Source: Stappia taiwanensis
GTDB taxonomy: Bacteria; Pseudomonadota; Alphaproteobacteria; Rhizobiales; Stappiaceae
Length of the DNA stretch: 64,000 nucleotides
Direction of reading: 5' to 3'
Assembly (NCBI RefSeq): GCF_014635285.1
Contig: NZ_BMCR01000002.1
Span: forward strand, 712,881 to 776,880
The position numbers and the translations under genes are program-made. The notes beneath the pieces were generated by a model. That model was not told the origin of the DNA and made no database searches. It was given only the letters and a program-made list of their open reading frames with translations. Below, in pieces: positions 52,645 through 61,183 of this stretch (the first letter of the stretch is position 1; each line of letters begins with the position of its first letter).

Positions 52645-53958
52645 TCAGAACCCGACGATCCTCTCGGGCAGCCAGGTGGACAGCGCCGGAAAGCTCGCCA
52701 CCAGGGCCAGGGTCAACACCTGCAGCACGATGAAGGGCAACACGCCGCGGCACATCTGTCCATAGGTCATTCCCGGCGGCGCGATCGATTTCAGATAGAA
52801 GATCGAGGAGGCCATCGGCGGCGTCAGATAGCCAGTCTGGATCACGATGATCACCAGGGTGGCGAACCACACCGGGTCGACCCCGGCCGACCGGATGAAG
52901 GGCGTGAAAAGCGGCACGCAGATCAACACGTTGGCCGTCCAGTCCAGCACGAAGCCGAGGATGAACACCACCGCCAGGAAGAAGACGATCATGCCGGTGG
53001 TGCCGAGCCCCGCCCCGTCGATCACGTCGCGGATGAGCCGCGCGCCGCCATTGGCCGCGAACGCGCCCATGAACATGGTCCCGGCGGCAACGATCAACAG
53101 GATCATTGCCGAAATCCGCACGGTGATCGCCAGCGACGAGCGCAGCATCTCCACCGAGAACCGCCCATTGAGGATACACAGCGCCAGCGCGCCCGCCGCC
53201 CCCACCGCCGCCGCCTCGGTCGGCGAGGCCACGCCGGCGAGGATCGACCCCAGCACGGCGACGATCAGGAGCACCACCGGCAGCATCACCGTCACGGTCA
53301 ACCACAGCTTTTCGCCGAGGCTCACAGGCGTCTCGGCCTCCTCGCCAGGCTCGGGCCGGGCCGGATACACGAGCCCGTGAATGAAGATATAGGCGAGGAA
53401 CAACCCCACCATCAGCAGGCCGGGCAGCATCATGCCGGCCAAGAGCTTGCCCACCGACATCTGCGCCAGCGAGGCATACATCACCGCGATCACCGAAGGC
53501 GGGATCATCGTTCCCAGCGATCCGCCGGCGCAGATGGTGCCGGCAATCAGCGGATTGCCGTAGCGCGCCCTCTGCATCGCCGGGATCGCCATCATGCCGA
53601 TCATCACCTCGACCGCGCCGACCACACCGGCGGCGGCGGCGAAAATCGCCCCCATGGCGATGGTGGCCAGCGCCAGCCCGCCGGGCAGCCGCGACAGCCA
53701 CAGGTTCATGACGCGGAACAGGCGCTCGGCAATGCCCGAGCGCTCCAGCAGCGCGCCCATCAGGATGAACATGGGGATCGCCGACAGGATGAAATTGGTC
53801 GAGGCGGAGTAGAAGGAGCCGTAGAGCTGGTTGAAGGCGACGGGACCGAAGGCGCCGAGCCCGGCCCCCACCGCCACGATCACCAGGGAAAACGCGATCG
53901 GTAATCCCAGCAGGATCAACACGAACAGCGCGGGAAACATCAATCCTGCGATCAGCAT
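52645..53958 (-). CDS. dctM: TRAP transporter large permease (DctM-like)
   Basis: A protein of 437 residues with about 12 hydrophobic helices. GSLGTMIPPSVIAVMYASLA, GLVYPARPEPGEEAETPV (cytoplasmic loop) and GYLTPPMASSIFYLKSIAPP are typical of the transport subunit. With DctQ and DctP it forms a sodium-driven importer for a carboxylate. Its start lies one base after the dctQ stop. Confidence 0.92.
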   Translation of the reverse strand: MLIAGLMFPALFVLILLGLPIAFSLVIVAVGAGLGAFGPVAFNQLYGSFYSASTNFILSAIPMFILMGALLERSGIAERLFRVMNLWLSRLPGGLALATIAMGAIFAAAAGVVGAVEVMIGMMAIPAMQRARYGNPLIAGTICAGGSLGTMIPPSVIAVMYASLAQMSVGKLLAGMMLPGLLMVGLFLAYIFIHGLVYPARPEPGEEAETPVSLGEKLWLTVTVMLPVVLLIVAVLGSILAGVASPTEAAAVGAAGALALCILNGRFSVEMLRSSLAITVRISAMILLIVAAGTMFMGAFAANGGARLIRDVIDGAGLGTTGMIVFFLAVVFILGFVLDWTANVLICVPLFTPFIRSAGVDPVWFATLVIIVIQTGYLTPPMASSIFYLKSIAPPGMTYGQMCRGVLPFIVLQVLTLALVASFPALSTWLPERIVGF

Positions 53959-53959
53959 G

Positions 53960-54481
53960 TCAGGTCTCGATCTTGAAGCTGTCGTCGTTGCGCGGAGCCG
54001 CCAGAGCCCGCAAGCCCTCGGCCAGGATCTGCAGCGCCAGCGCCGCGAGCCCGATCGCCAGGGCGCTGTAGAAGGGCCACATCAACGGCGCCCAGGGGCT
54101 GACATGCTCGACCTCGCCGGTCTGAAAGGCGCGCCAGGCGCGCTGGCCGGCGATCACCGCCAGCCAGGTGAAGATGGGACAGAGCACCGCGAGGAACGCC
54201 AGGCCGTCGATCGCGCCGCGCACCCGCGCCGGCAGCAAGGCGGACAGGAAGTCGATCCGCACATGAGCGTCCTCGCGCAGCACCTGCGCCGCGCCCAGAA
54301 CGAAGAGCACGCCGGTGCTCATATAGGCGACATCGAACGCCCAGAGGGTTGGCGCGCCAAACACATAGCGCGCCACCACTTCGTAGAGCATGGAGGCGAT
54401 CAGGATCAGCACCATCGCCTGAGCGATGGCATTCAACCCCGAGGAGATACGATCCGCGACGGTGAGGAGAATGCTTTTCAT
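53960..54481 (-). CDS. dctQ: TRAP transporter small permease (DctQ-like)
   Basis: A protein of 173 residues with four membrane helices; ASMLYEVVARYVFGAPTLWA, FDVAYMSTGVLFVLGAAQVL, REDAHVRIDFLSALLPARVR is the family core. It lies between dctP (16 bp) and dctM (1 bp). Confidence 0.9.
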   Translation of the reverse strand: MKSILLTVADRISSGLNAIAQAMVLILIASMLYEVVARYVFGAPTLWAFDVAYMSTGVLFVLGAAQVLREDAHVRIDFLSALLPARVRGAIDGLAFLAVLCPIFTWLAVIAGQRAWRAFQTGEVEHVSPWAPLMWPFYSALAIGLAALALQILAEGLRALAAPRNDDSFKIET

Positions 54482-54497
54482 GATCGCCTCCAGGATC

Positions 54498-55559
54498 TTA
54501 CTTGGAGTTGCGGATCAGATAGCCGCTTTGCTCCGCCCAGCGATCCTCATAGGCAAGATACTCGGCGAGGATTTCGGCCATCCGCGGCTTGCCCTCGGCC
54601 TTCTGCGCCTCGGCGGTCTTCTGGATCCAGTCCCGGCCGGCATCGGTCAGCTGCTTCTGGAACGCCGGCTCAAGCTCGATCACCTCGGCCTTGCTGGCGC
54701 GCAAGGTCGCCATCGCCTTCATGTCCTGATCGTAGAAATGGGCCAGCGACTGCAGGCTGGTGAGCTCGGCCGCAGCCTCGACCTTAGCCTGGACCGCCTC
54801 ATCCAGCGCGTCCCAGGTCTCCTGCTTGACGACCACTTCCCACAGGAAGGTCGGCTGGTGCACGCCCGGCACCACGATGTAGGGCGCGGCCTCATGAAAG
54901 CCTTCCGGCAGGTTGCCCGAGGGCGGGCCCCACTCGATCGCGTCGACGCCCTTGCGCTCCAGCAGCGTGTAGATCTCTCCCGGCGGAACAACGGTCGGAA
55001 CCGCGCCGAAGTAATCGCGCATCACTTCCGCCCAAGGACCGGAGGTGCGGTATTTCAGCCCCTTGAGATCCTCGGCCTTGCTGATCGGCGTGTTGGCATG
55101 GGCCATGATCTCGGACGATCCGATGCCGACGACCAGCGACTTCAGCCCTTCCTCGGCGCGAAGTTCGGCCAGCTTCTCCTTACCGCCCCCCTGGAAGATC
55201 CAGGTCGAATAGGCCTCCGGCCCCATGCCGCCGGGAAAGCCGGCGAAAATCGCATTCACCGGATCCTGGTTGACCAGGTAGCTCGGCGTGGAATGGCCCG
55301 CCTCGACAATGCCGTCCTTGACCCCGTCATAGACCTGCAGCGCCGGCACCAGAATACCCGCACCGAACGGCTGGATCTCGACAGCCCCATCGGTCAGAAG
55401 ATCCACATTGCTGGCGAAACGCTCAAGAAAGTTCACGTAAAAGGGCGAGCCTTCCGGCACCGAGGTCGGCACCCGCCAGGTCACGTCCTGGGCCTGCGCA
55501 CCCGTGGCGACAAGTGCCACCGCGCCGGCCAGCGCCAGCCGCTTGAGACCAAGAAACAT
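54498..55559 (-). CDS. dctP: TRAP transporter binding protein (DctP/TAXI-like)
   Basis: A periplasmic protein of 353 residues with a signal peptide (MFLGLKRLALAGAVALVATG, cleaved after AQA). TWRVPTSVPEGSPFYVNFLE, the ligand-binding Arg segment DLKGLKYRTSGPWAEVMRDY and ERKGVDAIEWGPPSGNL are typical of DctP proteins for larger carboxylates. A GntR-type palindrome lies 67 bp upstream. Two importers in the island suggest that different hydroxyproline isomers or betaines are taken up. Confidence 0.88.
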   Translation of the reverse strand: MFLGLKRLALAGAVALVATGAQAQDVTWRVPTSVPEGSPFYVNFLERFASNVDLLTDGAVEIQPFGAGILVPALQVYDGVKDGIVEAGHSTPSYLVNQDPVNAIFAGFPGGMGPEAYSTWIFQGGGKEKLAELRAEEGLKSLVVGIGSSEIMAHANTPISKAEDLKGLKYRTSGPWAEVMRDYFGAVPTVVPPGEIYTLLERKGVDAIEWGPPSGNLPEGFHEAAPYIVVPGVHQPTFLWEVVVKQETWDALDEAVQAKVEAAAELTSLQSLAHFYDQDMKAMATLRASKAEVIELEPAFQKQLTDAGRDWIQKTAEAQKAEGKPRMAEILAEYLAYEDRWAEQSGYLIRNSK

Positions 55560-55625
55560 ATCAACTCCTCCTTTGATGTTCCTGAAGGCACCGCCTGAGC
55601 GTCACCCATTTTGCGCTCAAAATTT

Positions 55626-55638
55626 ATACAAACTCTAT
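55626..55638. promoter_or_regulatory. GntR-type operator B (ATACA-aac-TCTAT)
   Basis: One base away from the ATACA-n3-TGTAT consensus, 67 bp upstream of dctP. Confidence 0.5.
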
Positions 55639-55642
55639 TCTC

Positions 55643-55661
55643 TATGTCGACAAAAAAAATA
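55643..55661. repeat. TATGTCGACAAAAAAAATA, copy 1
   Basis: This 19-base string is repeated exactly, in the opposite orientation, at 59601-59619. Both copies adjoin a GntR-type palindrome in a promoter of the hydroxyproline island. Confidence 0.6.
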
Positions 55662-55730
55662 TTCAAATCTCGACAACACTTCACACACCCTCTCCTTGCC
55701 CTGCGGCATGCGTCTCAGTGCCCTCAACGA

Positions 55731-55760
55731 AAACGCGGCGCGCAGGATCCTGCGCGCCGC
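55731..55760 (-). terminator. Terminator of the aldehyde dehydrogenase gene
   Basis: A perfect 26-bp palindrome (55735-55760, arms GCGGCGCGCAGGA) is followed on the minus strand by GTTTTCG, 31 bp after the stop of the gene. Confidence 0.7.
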
Positions 55761-55791
55761 GATCAGACGGGGTAAACCGTGGTCACTGATG

Positions 55792-57309
55792 TCAGCCGCG
55801 CGCATCCTCGGGAAGCAGCGCCGCAGGCATGTTCTGGTAGCAGACCGGGCGGAGGAACCGCCGGATCGACAAGGTGCCGACACTGGTCGCGCCAAAATTC
55901 GTGCTGGCCGGATAGGGACCGCCATGCACCATCGCATCGGCCACCTCGACCCCGGTGGGAAAGCCGTTGACCAGCAGACGGCCGGCCTTGCGTTCCAGAA
56001 CCGGCAGCAGCGCCTGAGCCGCCTCGGTATCCCCGTCGTCCATGTGCAGCGTCACCGTGAGCTGTCCCTCCAGCCCCCGGGCGATGTCCATGACCTCGTC
56101 CGCCGAGGTGGCTCGCACCACCAGCCCCAGCGGCCCGAAGACCTCCTGATGCAGGAGCGGGTTCTCACCGAATTCGGCAGCCGAGGTCTCGAACAGGGCC
56201 GGCGCAGCGGCGCGGCCTTCGGCAATGCCCACCGTCACCGGACGCACGGCGCCGCTTTGCGCGATCCGCTCGCGCCCGTCGCAGAACGCGCCGGCGATGC
56301 CGTCGGTCAGCATCACCTGAGCCTCGACCTGCGCCAGTGCCTCGGCGGCGGCAGCGACGAACGCATCAGCCTCCTTGCCGTCAATGACAACGGCAATGCC
56401 CGGATTGGTACAGAACTGCCCCGCGCCCATGGTCAGGGACCCGGCCCAGCCCCGGCCGATCTCCGGACCACGCGCCTCTGCCGCCTGCGGCATCAGGAAC
56501 ATCGGATTGACCGAGCCCAGTTCGCCGAAGAAGGGAATCGGCTCGGGACGGGCGGCGCACAGATCGAACAGCGCGCGGCCGCCGGCCAGACTTCCGGTGA
56601 ACCCCACCGCCTTGATGAGCGGATGCTGCACCAGCGCCTGTCCGACGCTGTTATCGCCTCCCTGAATCAGCGAAAACACCCCGGTCGGCATACCGCACTT
56701 CTCAACCGCTGCCTTGATCGCCTCGGCAACGATCTCGCCTGTGCCCGGATGCGCCGAATGCCCCCGGACCACCACCGGGCAGCCAGCCGCCAGCGCCGCC
56801 GCCGTATCGCCGCCGGCGGTGGAAAAGGCCAGCGGGAAGTTCGACGCGCCGAAGACCGCGACGGGCCCAATCGGCCGCTGCACCATCACCAGTTCGGGGC
56901 GCGGCAACGGCTGCCGCTCCGGCAGCGCCGCGCCATACCGCCGGTCGAGATAATCGCCCTTGCGGATATGTGCGGCGAACAGGCGAAGCTGACCGGCGGT
57001 CCGGCCGCGCTCTCCTTCGAGGCGCGCGGCAGGAAGACCGCTCTCCTGGGTGCCGATCTCCGTGATCTCGGCACCGCGAGCCTCAATCTCATCGGCAATG
57101 GTCTCCAGAAAGACGGCGCGGTCTTGCCGGGAGGAATGCGCATAGGTCTCGAAGGCCGCCTCGGCCGCCCGCACCGCGCGATCCACAAGCTCCACCGTGC
57201 CGACGCTGAAGCGATGCGCGAGGCCGTTGGCCGGAGCGGATTCGAAAGTCTCGCCGCTGGCGATCCATTCGCCCGCGATCAGATGTTTTCCGTGGGGAGT
57301 GAAGGGCAT
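55792..57309 (-). CDS. 2-oxoglutarate semialdehyde (2,5-dioxovalerate) dehydrogenase
   Basis: An aldehyde dehydrogenase of 505 residues from the ATG at 57309. VFGASNFPLAFSTAGGDTAA, the general-base Glu in PFFGELGSVNPMF and the nucleophile Cys in GAGQFCTNPGIAVV are clear, as is the family end YPASTNFGATSVGTLSIRRF. This subgroup oxidises 2-oxoglutarate semialdehyde to 2-oxoglutarate, the last step of hydroxyproline breakdown. It is divergent from the pyrroline-2-carboxylate reductase gene; a perfect 19-bp palindrome lies between. Confidence 0.88.
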   Translation of the reverse strand: MPFTPHGKHLIAGEWIASGETFESAPANGLAHRFSVGTVELVDRAVRAAEAAFETYAHSSRQDRAVFLETIADEIEARGAEITEIGTQESGLPAARLEGERGRTAGQLRLFAAHIRKGDYLDRRYGAALPERQPLPRPELVMVQRPIGPVAVFGASNFPLAFSTAGGDTAAALAAGCPVVVRGHSAHPGTGEIVAEAIKAAVEKCGMPTGVFSLIQGGDNSVGQALVQHPLIKAVGFTGSLAGGRALFDLCAARPEPIPFFGELGSVNPMFLMPQAAEARGPEIGRGWAGSLTMGAGQFCTNPGIAVVIDGKEADAFVAAAAEALAQVEAQVMLTDGIAGAFCDGRERIAQSGAVRPVTVGIAEGRAAAPALFETSAAEFGENPLLHQEVFGPLGLVVRATSADEVMDIARGLEGQLTVTLHMDDGDTEAAQALLPVLERKAGRLLVNGFPTGVEVADAMVHGGPYPASTNFGATSVGTLSIRRFLRPVCYQNMPAALLPEDARG

Positions 57310-57404
57310 GTATCCCCTCCTTCTTGCTGTGGGTTCCAGGCCATCGGCGGCGCAGTCACAAGGCACGGCATACTGCCATTCCGCCGCTTGCATCCATCGC
57401 TAAC

Positions 57405-57423
57405 TGCATACATTATGTATGCA
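57405..57423. promoter_or_regulatory. GntR-type operator C (TGCATACATTATGTATGCA)
   Basis: A perfect 9-1-9 palindrome, the best copy of the island motif (core ATACA-tta-TGTAT). It lies in the 150-bp divergent region, 96 bp from the aldehyde dehydrogenase start and 37 bp from the reductase start. Confidence 0.75.
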
Positions 57424-57459
57424 AGATTGCAACCCATTTGCAGACCGAAAGGACGTTTC

Positions 57460-58488
57460 ATGAGCGAGACCACCCTGACCCTTGATGAGCTTGAACGGCT
57501 CGTCGGGGAAATCCTGCGCAAGGCGGGCCTCTCCCCCTTGCATGCCGATGCGCTGACCCGGGTGATCGTTGCCGGAGAGCGCGATGCCTGCAAATCCCAT
57601 GGCATCTACCGGATCGAGGGCTGCCTGCGCACGCTCAAGGCCGGCAAAGTCATTGCCGATGCACAGCCGGAGCTGACGCGCGACGGTAGTGCGATCCTGC
57701 GTGTCGACGCAAAGGGCGGATTTTCCTGCGCAGCATTCGAGCTGGGCGCTCCGGTGCTGGCGGAAAAGGCCCGTGCGCTGGGTCTGGCCGCGCTTGTCAT
57801 CAATGACTGCACCCATTTCTCCGCCCTCTGGCCCGAGATCGAGGCTCTGACCGACCAGGGGCTTGCGGCCATGGCCATGTGCCCGAGCTACGCAAGCGTC
57901 GCCCCGGCCGGGGGCAGCGCCCCCCTGCTGGGCACCAACCCCTTCGCCTTCGGCTGGCCGCGCCGCAACGCCGACCCGTATGTGTTCGACTTCGCCACCA
58001 GTGTGGCCGCACGCGGCGAGATCGAGCTGCACCGCCGCGCCGGTACCAGGCTGCCCGAAGGCTGGGCCATCGACGCCAGCGGCGCGCCGACCACCGACCC
58101 GGAGGCCGCTCTGGCCGGGGCGATGCTGCCCTTCGGCGGGCACAAGGGATCGGCGATCTCGATGATGATCGAGCTGCTGGCCGGTGTGATGATCGGTGAC
58201 CTGACCAGTCCCGAAGCGCTTGAGGCCCTAGGCACCACGACGCTGGTGCCGGCCCATGGCGAGCTGATTCTCGCCTTCGATCCCGCCCGCTTTGCGCAAG
58301 GGCGCGCGGGCGATCCGATGGCCCGCGCCGAAACGCTGTTCGAAGCTCTGCTTGGCCAGGGCGCCCGCCTGCCCTCCCAGCGCCGCTTCCAGGCCCGCGC
58401 CAGGGCGCGCAGCGAAGGCATCCGGCTCAGCGCCGACGAAATGGCCCTGCTCCACCGGCTGCGCGATCTGGGGTTGGAGGCGGTCTGA
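57460..58488 (+). CDS. Pyrroline-2-carboxylate reductase (Ldh/malate dehydrogenase family)
   Basis: A protein of 342 residues from the ATG at 57460 (AAAGGA upstream); the frame stays open far upstream, but that part is not coding. It belongs to the family of YlbC/DpkA-type oxidoreductases: ACKSHGIYRIEGCLRTLKAG, VINDCTHFSALWPEIEALTD, GTNPFAFGWPRRNADPYVFD, ATSVAARGEIELHRRAGTRL, PFGGHKGSAISMMIELLAGV. DpkA-type members reduce pyrroline-2-carboxylate to L-proline with NADPH. It thereby completes the route from trans-3- and cis-3-hydroxyproline. Confidence 0.86.
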   Translation: MSETTLTLDELERLVGEILRKAGLSPLHADALTRVIVAGERDACKSHGIYRIEGCLRTLKAGKVIADAQPELTRDGSAILRVDAKGGFSCAAFELGAPVLAEKARALGLAALVINDCTHFSALWPEIEALTDQGLAAMAMCPSYASVAPAGGSAPLLGTNPFAFGWPRRNADPYVFDFATSVAARGEIELHRRAGTRLPEGWAIDASGAPTTDPEAALAGAMLPFGGHKGSAISMMIELLAGVMIGDLTSPEALEALGTTTLVPAHGELILAFDPARFAQGRAGDPMARAETLFEALLGQGARLPSQRRFQARARARSEGIRLSADEMALLHRLRDLGLEAV

Positions 58489-58499
58489 ACCGCCTCCTT

Positions 58500-58535
58500 C
58501 AAAAAGAAAAAGCCCTCCCGGAGGACCGGGAGGGC
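58500..58535 (-). terminator. Terminator of the deaminase gene
   Basis: GCCCTCCCGG-tcct-CCGGGAGGGC on the minus strand is followed by TTTTTCTTTTT. It stands between the convergent reductase and deaminase genes. Confidence 0.8.
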
Positions 58536-58548
58536 GAAGCCTTGGACC

Positions 58549-59511
58549 TCAGGCGGCGTATTTCGCCACCGCGCCGGGCAGCTTGCTCCAGTCCGCGTAC
58601 CAGGTGCGGAACAGACGATACTGCGCTTCCACATAGCCGCGCTGGCTGTCGGACAACGCATCGGTCTCGTTGAAATGCAGGCGGTATTCCTCGTCGCCGT
58701 TCAGCACCATCATGTACTTGTAATAGAGCACAAGGTCGGCGCCCTCATCGAAGGACGACAACACGTGCAGCGCCGCATCGAGCTCCGCCGCGCGCTGACG
58801 CGCATCGGCATCGCCCGCGGCGGCTGCCTTGCTCAAAGCCACAAGGTGCAGCACCTCCTTCGGGATCACGTTGCCAATGCCCGTGATGGCACCGGTGGCG
58901 CCACAATTGACGAACCCGTGATAGACCGTGGTGTCCACACCGATCATCAGCTTGATCGCCTCATCGCCGCTGGTGATGGTCTCCGCCGCATAGCGCAGAT
59001 CGTCGGCCCCGCCGAACTCCTTGAAGCCCACCAGATTGGGGTGTTCCGCACGCAAGGAGAAGAACAGGTCGGCCCGGGTGGCAAAGCCATAGTAGGGGCT
59101 GTTGTAGATCACCGCCGGCAGTTCGGGCGCTGCCGAAAGAATCGCCTTAAAATGATTGCGCTGGGCGGCAACCGACGTGCCGCGCGACAGGACCCGCGGG
59201 ATCACCATCAGGCCATGGGCGCCGACCTCGGCCGCATGGGCGGCGTGGGCCACTGCCTTGGCCGTGTTCACCGCACCAGTGCCGACAATCACCGGAACGC
59301 CGGCCTGCACCAGCCGCGCGACCCCTTCCATGCGCTGCTCATCGGTCAACAGCGGCCAGTCGCCCATCGACCCGCAGTAGACGACCGCGCTCATGCCGGC
59401 CGCGATCAGCTCCTTGCCCTTGCGCACCAGCGCATCGAAATCCGGGCTCCGGTCGGCCTTGCACGGGGTCATCAGAGCGGGAATGCAGCCCGTGAAAATG
59501 TCATTGCTCAT
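58549..59511 (-). CDS. Pyrroline-4-hydroxy-2-carboxylate deaminase (DapA family)
   Basis: A protein of 320 residues from the ATG at 59511 (AAGGAGA upstream). It has the DapA/NAL fold: CIPALMTPCKADRSPDFDAL, VYCGSMGDWPLLTDEQRMEG, the Tyr in VIYNSPYYGFATRADLF and the Schiff-base Lys in LVGFKEFGGADDL. In hydroxyproline gene clusters this type removes ammonia from pyrroline-4-hydroxy-2-carboxylate to give 2-oxoglutarate semialdehyde. It has its own promoter with a GntR-type site. Confidence 0.88.
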   Translation of the reverse strand: MSNDIFTGCIPALMTPCKADRSPDFDALVRKGKELIAAGMSAVVYCGSMGDWPLLTDEQRMEGVARLVQAGVPVIVGTGAVNTAKAVAHAAHAAEVGAHGLMVIPRVLSRGTSVAAQRNHFKAILSAAPELPAVIYNSPYYGFATRADLFFSLRAEHPNLVGFKEFGGADDLRYAAETITSGDEAIKLMIGVDTTVYHGFVNCGATGAITGIGNVIPKEVLHLVALSKAAAAGDADARQRAAELDAALHVLSSFDEGADLVLYYKYMMVLNGDEEYRLHFNETDALSDSQRGYVEAQYRLFRTWYADWSKLPGAVAKYAA

Positions 59512-59590
59512 GCTGGTCTCCTTGGCATGCGTGATCTCGTGCGGCGCGCACCGTTCGACCGCACCTTTTCCCGAACGGGTCGATATCAAA

Positions 59591-59603
59591 ATACCATTTG
59601 TAT
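59591..59603. promoter_or_regulatory. GntR-type operator D (ATACC-att-TGTAT)
   Basis: One base away from the consensus, 80 bp upstream of the deaminase gene and in the gap to the GntR gene. Confidence 0.6.
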
Positions 59604-59619
59604 TTTTTTTGTCGACATA
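59601..59619. repeat. TATGTCGACAAAAAAAATA, copy 2 (inverted)
   Basis: Exact inverted copy of 55643-55661; it overlaps the right end of operator D by three bases. Confidence 0.6.
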
Positions 59620-59689
59620 AATTCCACGCATGGTTTTCGCAAAGGCGATTTCCCGTTCGCAAGGGGCGCGCGCCGAAGCCCGGCTGCTG

Positions 59690-60394
59690 TTAAAGGGCGA
59701 TCTGCTGCCGGTGGTCGCGGGCAATCATGTTGCGGATCTGCGCAACGATCTGATCGGCGTGTTCGCTGGCGAGCTTGTCCGCCTTCTCCACGTCGCGCTC
59801 GGCAATTGCGGTGATCATGTCTTCATGCTCGATCACATATTGCTGCGGCAGCCGGTCGTTGAAGGCCGAATAATAGAGGCGCAGCAGCCGGCGTCCTTCA
59901 TCGAGCAGGCGCAGGAACAGGCTCTCGTAATAGGGATTGCGGGCCGCTGCGGCGATGGCCGCATGGAACTCGCGGTTGGTGGCGATCATCGCCAGCGCAT
60001 CCTGATCCTCGACCGCCTTGGCGAACTCCGCCTGACGCGCCCGGATCACCACGAGATCGCCTGGCTGGTGATGCAGTGCCGCCAGCCGCGTGGTGACGCG
60101 ATACATCAGGGTGATCGCATCGAAAAACGTGTGCAGGTTCAGAAAGTCAATATTGGCGACGACGGTAGACCGATTGGGCAAGGTTGTGACCAACCCTTCG
60201 GCCGCCAGCCGCACGAGCGCCTCGCGAATGGGCGTGCGCGACATCGACAGCCGCTCGGCCAGTTGAATCTCGTCGATCGGGCTGCCCGGCGCCAGCGCCA
60301 GATCCAGGATCTCGTCACGCAGCACATTGTAGACGAACTGCACGCCGGAGCCGCGCTTGCGCTCCTTGGGTTTGCGCGTGGCGATGTCGGACAT
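59690..60394 (-). CDS. GntR-family (FCD/FadR-type) regulator of the hydroxyproline island
   Basis: A regulator of 234 residues from the ATG at 60394 (AAAGGA upstream). The winged helix is YNVLRDEILDLALAPGSPID, then EIQLAERLSMSRTPIREALV, and the C-terminal FCD effector domain has REFHAAIAAAARNPYYESLF and the metal/ligand His segments VIEHEDMITAIAERDVEKAD and SEHADQIV. It lies next to the deaminase gene. FCD regulators bind short palindromes, fitting ATACA-n3-TGTAT. Upstream of the gene only a weak match (ATACTGTTTGGTC, 60421) is seen. Confidence 0.88.
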   Translation of the reverse strand: MSDIATRKPKERKRGSGVQFVYNVLRDEILDLALAPGSPIDEIQLAERLSMSRTPIREALVRLAAEGLVTTLPNRSTVVANIDFLNLHTFFDAITLMYRVTTRLAALHHQPGDLVVIRARQAEFAKAVEDQDALAMIATNREFHAAIAAAARNPYYESLFLRLLDEGRRLLRLYYSAFNDRLPQQYVIEHEDMITAIAERDVEKADKLASEHADQIVAQIRNMIARDHRQQIAL

Positions 60395-60633
60395 AACCGT
60401 TCCTTTTGCACACAAGAAAAATACTGTTTGGTCGTCAAGCGTTCAATCGTCAAGGGATTCAATCGCCACGCGTCGCCAAGAGGGCCACGTAGGACGAACA
60501 CCATCAGCCTGCCAAGCCTGAGATATCGCCTCCCCCCTCTCGGACCAATCAACCGGTGGAAAGCGGTTTGTTGCATTTCCACCAGACGTCGATGGGCAAT
60601 AGGATACGCCCCTCGCTTACTCTGGAGACAACA

Positions 60634-60981
60634 ATGAAACTTGTTTCGGCGCTTCTGCTCATCGTCGGCCTTTCCGGCCCTGTTATGGCTGCGGACAGCA
60701 CCCTGAACGAGCTGATCTGGTCGGGGACCAACGACAAAGCCATTCAGGCGATGCAGAAGGATCCGTCGCTGATCAGCGCCAAGATCGATGGCTACACGCC
60801 CTTGCACCTGGCCAGTATGGTCGGCAACACCGACATCGCCAAATTCCTTCTGGACAATGGCGCCGACGTCAACGCACGGGATTTCGAAGGCTATTCGCCG
60901 CTGGTGCGCGCCAAGGCCAATGGCAACGACGAGATCGCCAAGATGCTGTCCGATCGCGGCGGAAAAGAGCTGCGCCCCTGA
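60634..60981 (+). CDS. Small exported ankyrin-repeat protein
   Basis: A protein of 115 residues with a signal peptide (MKLVSALLLIVGLSGPVMA). About two to three ankyrin repeats follow: DGYTPLHLASMVGNTDIAKF, LLDNGADVNARDFEGYSPLV, RAKANGNDEIAKMLSDRGG. It is probably periplasmic and mediates a protein contact; partners are unknown. GGAGA stands six bases before the ATG at 60634. Confidence 0.8.
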   Translation: MKLVSALLLIVGLSGPVMAADSTLNELIWSGTNDKAIQAMQKDPSLISAKIDGYTPLHLASMVGNTDIAKFLLDNGADVNARDFEGYSPLVRAKANGNDEIAKMLSDRGGKELRP

Positions 60982-61183
60982 TCCGGAGCCCGCGGGGCGT
61001 CAGAAGTCAGCGAAGAGGACCGATAGGCCGGACCGTACATACCCGAGCGAGACGATGGCCGAGAACGCGCACTCTTTGGATCAGCCATCGCCTGAGCGAC
61101 GCCCTCGCGCCCCAACCCGGTCGTTCATGTTTTCAGGGACCTTGCACGAACGCGTACATTCACCGCCTGCGCGTCGCTTTCAA
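60982..61183. other. Non-coding gap before degenerate two-component genes
   Basis: About 200 bp between the ankyrin gene and the decayed response regulator. No gene, terminator or repeat is recognised. Confidence 0.4.
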
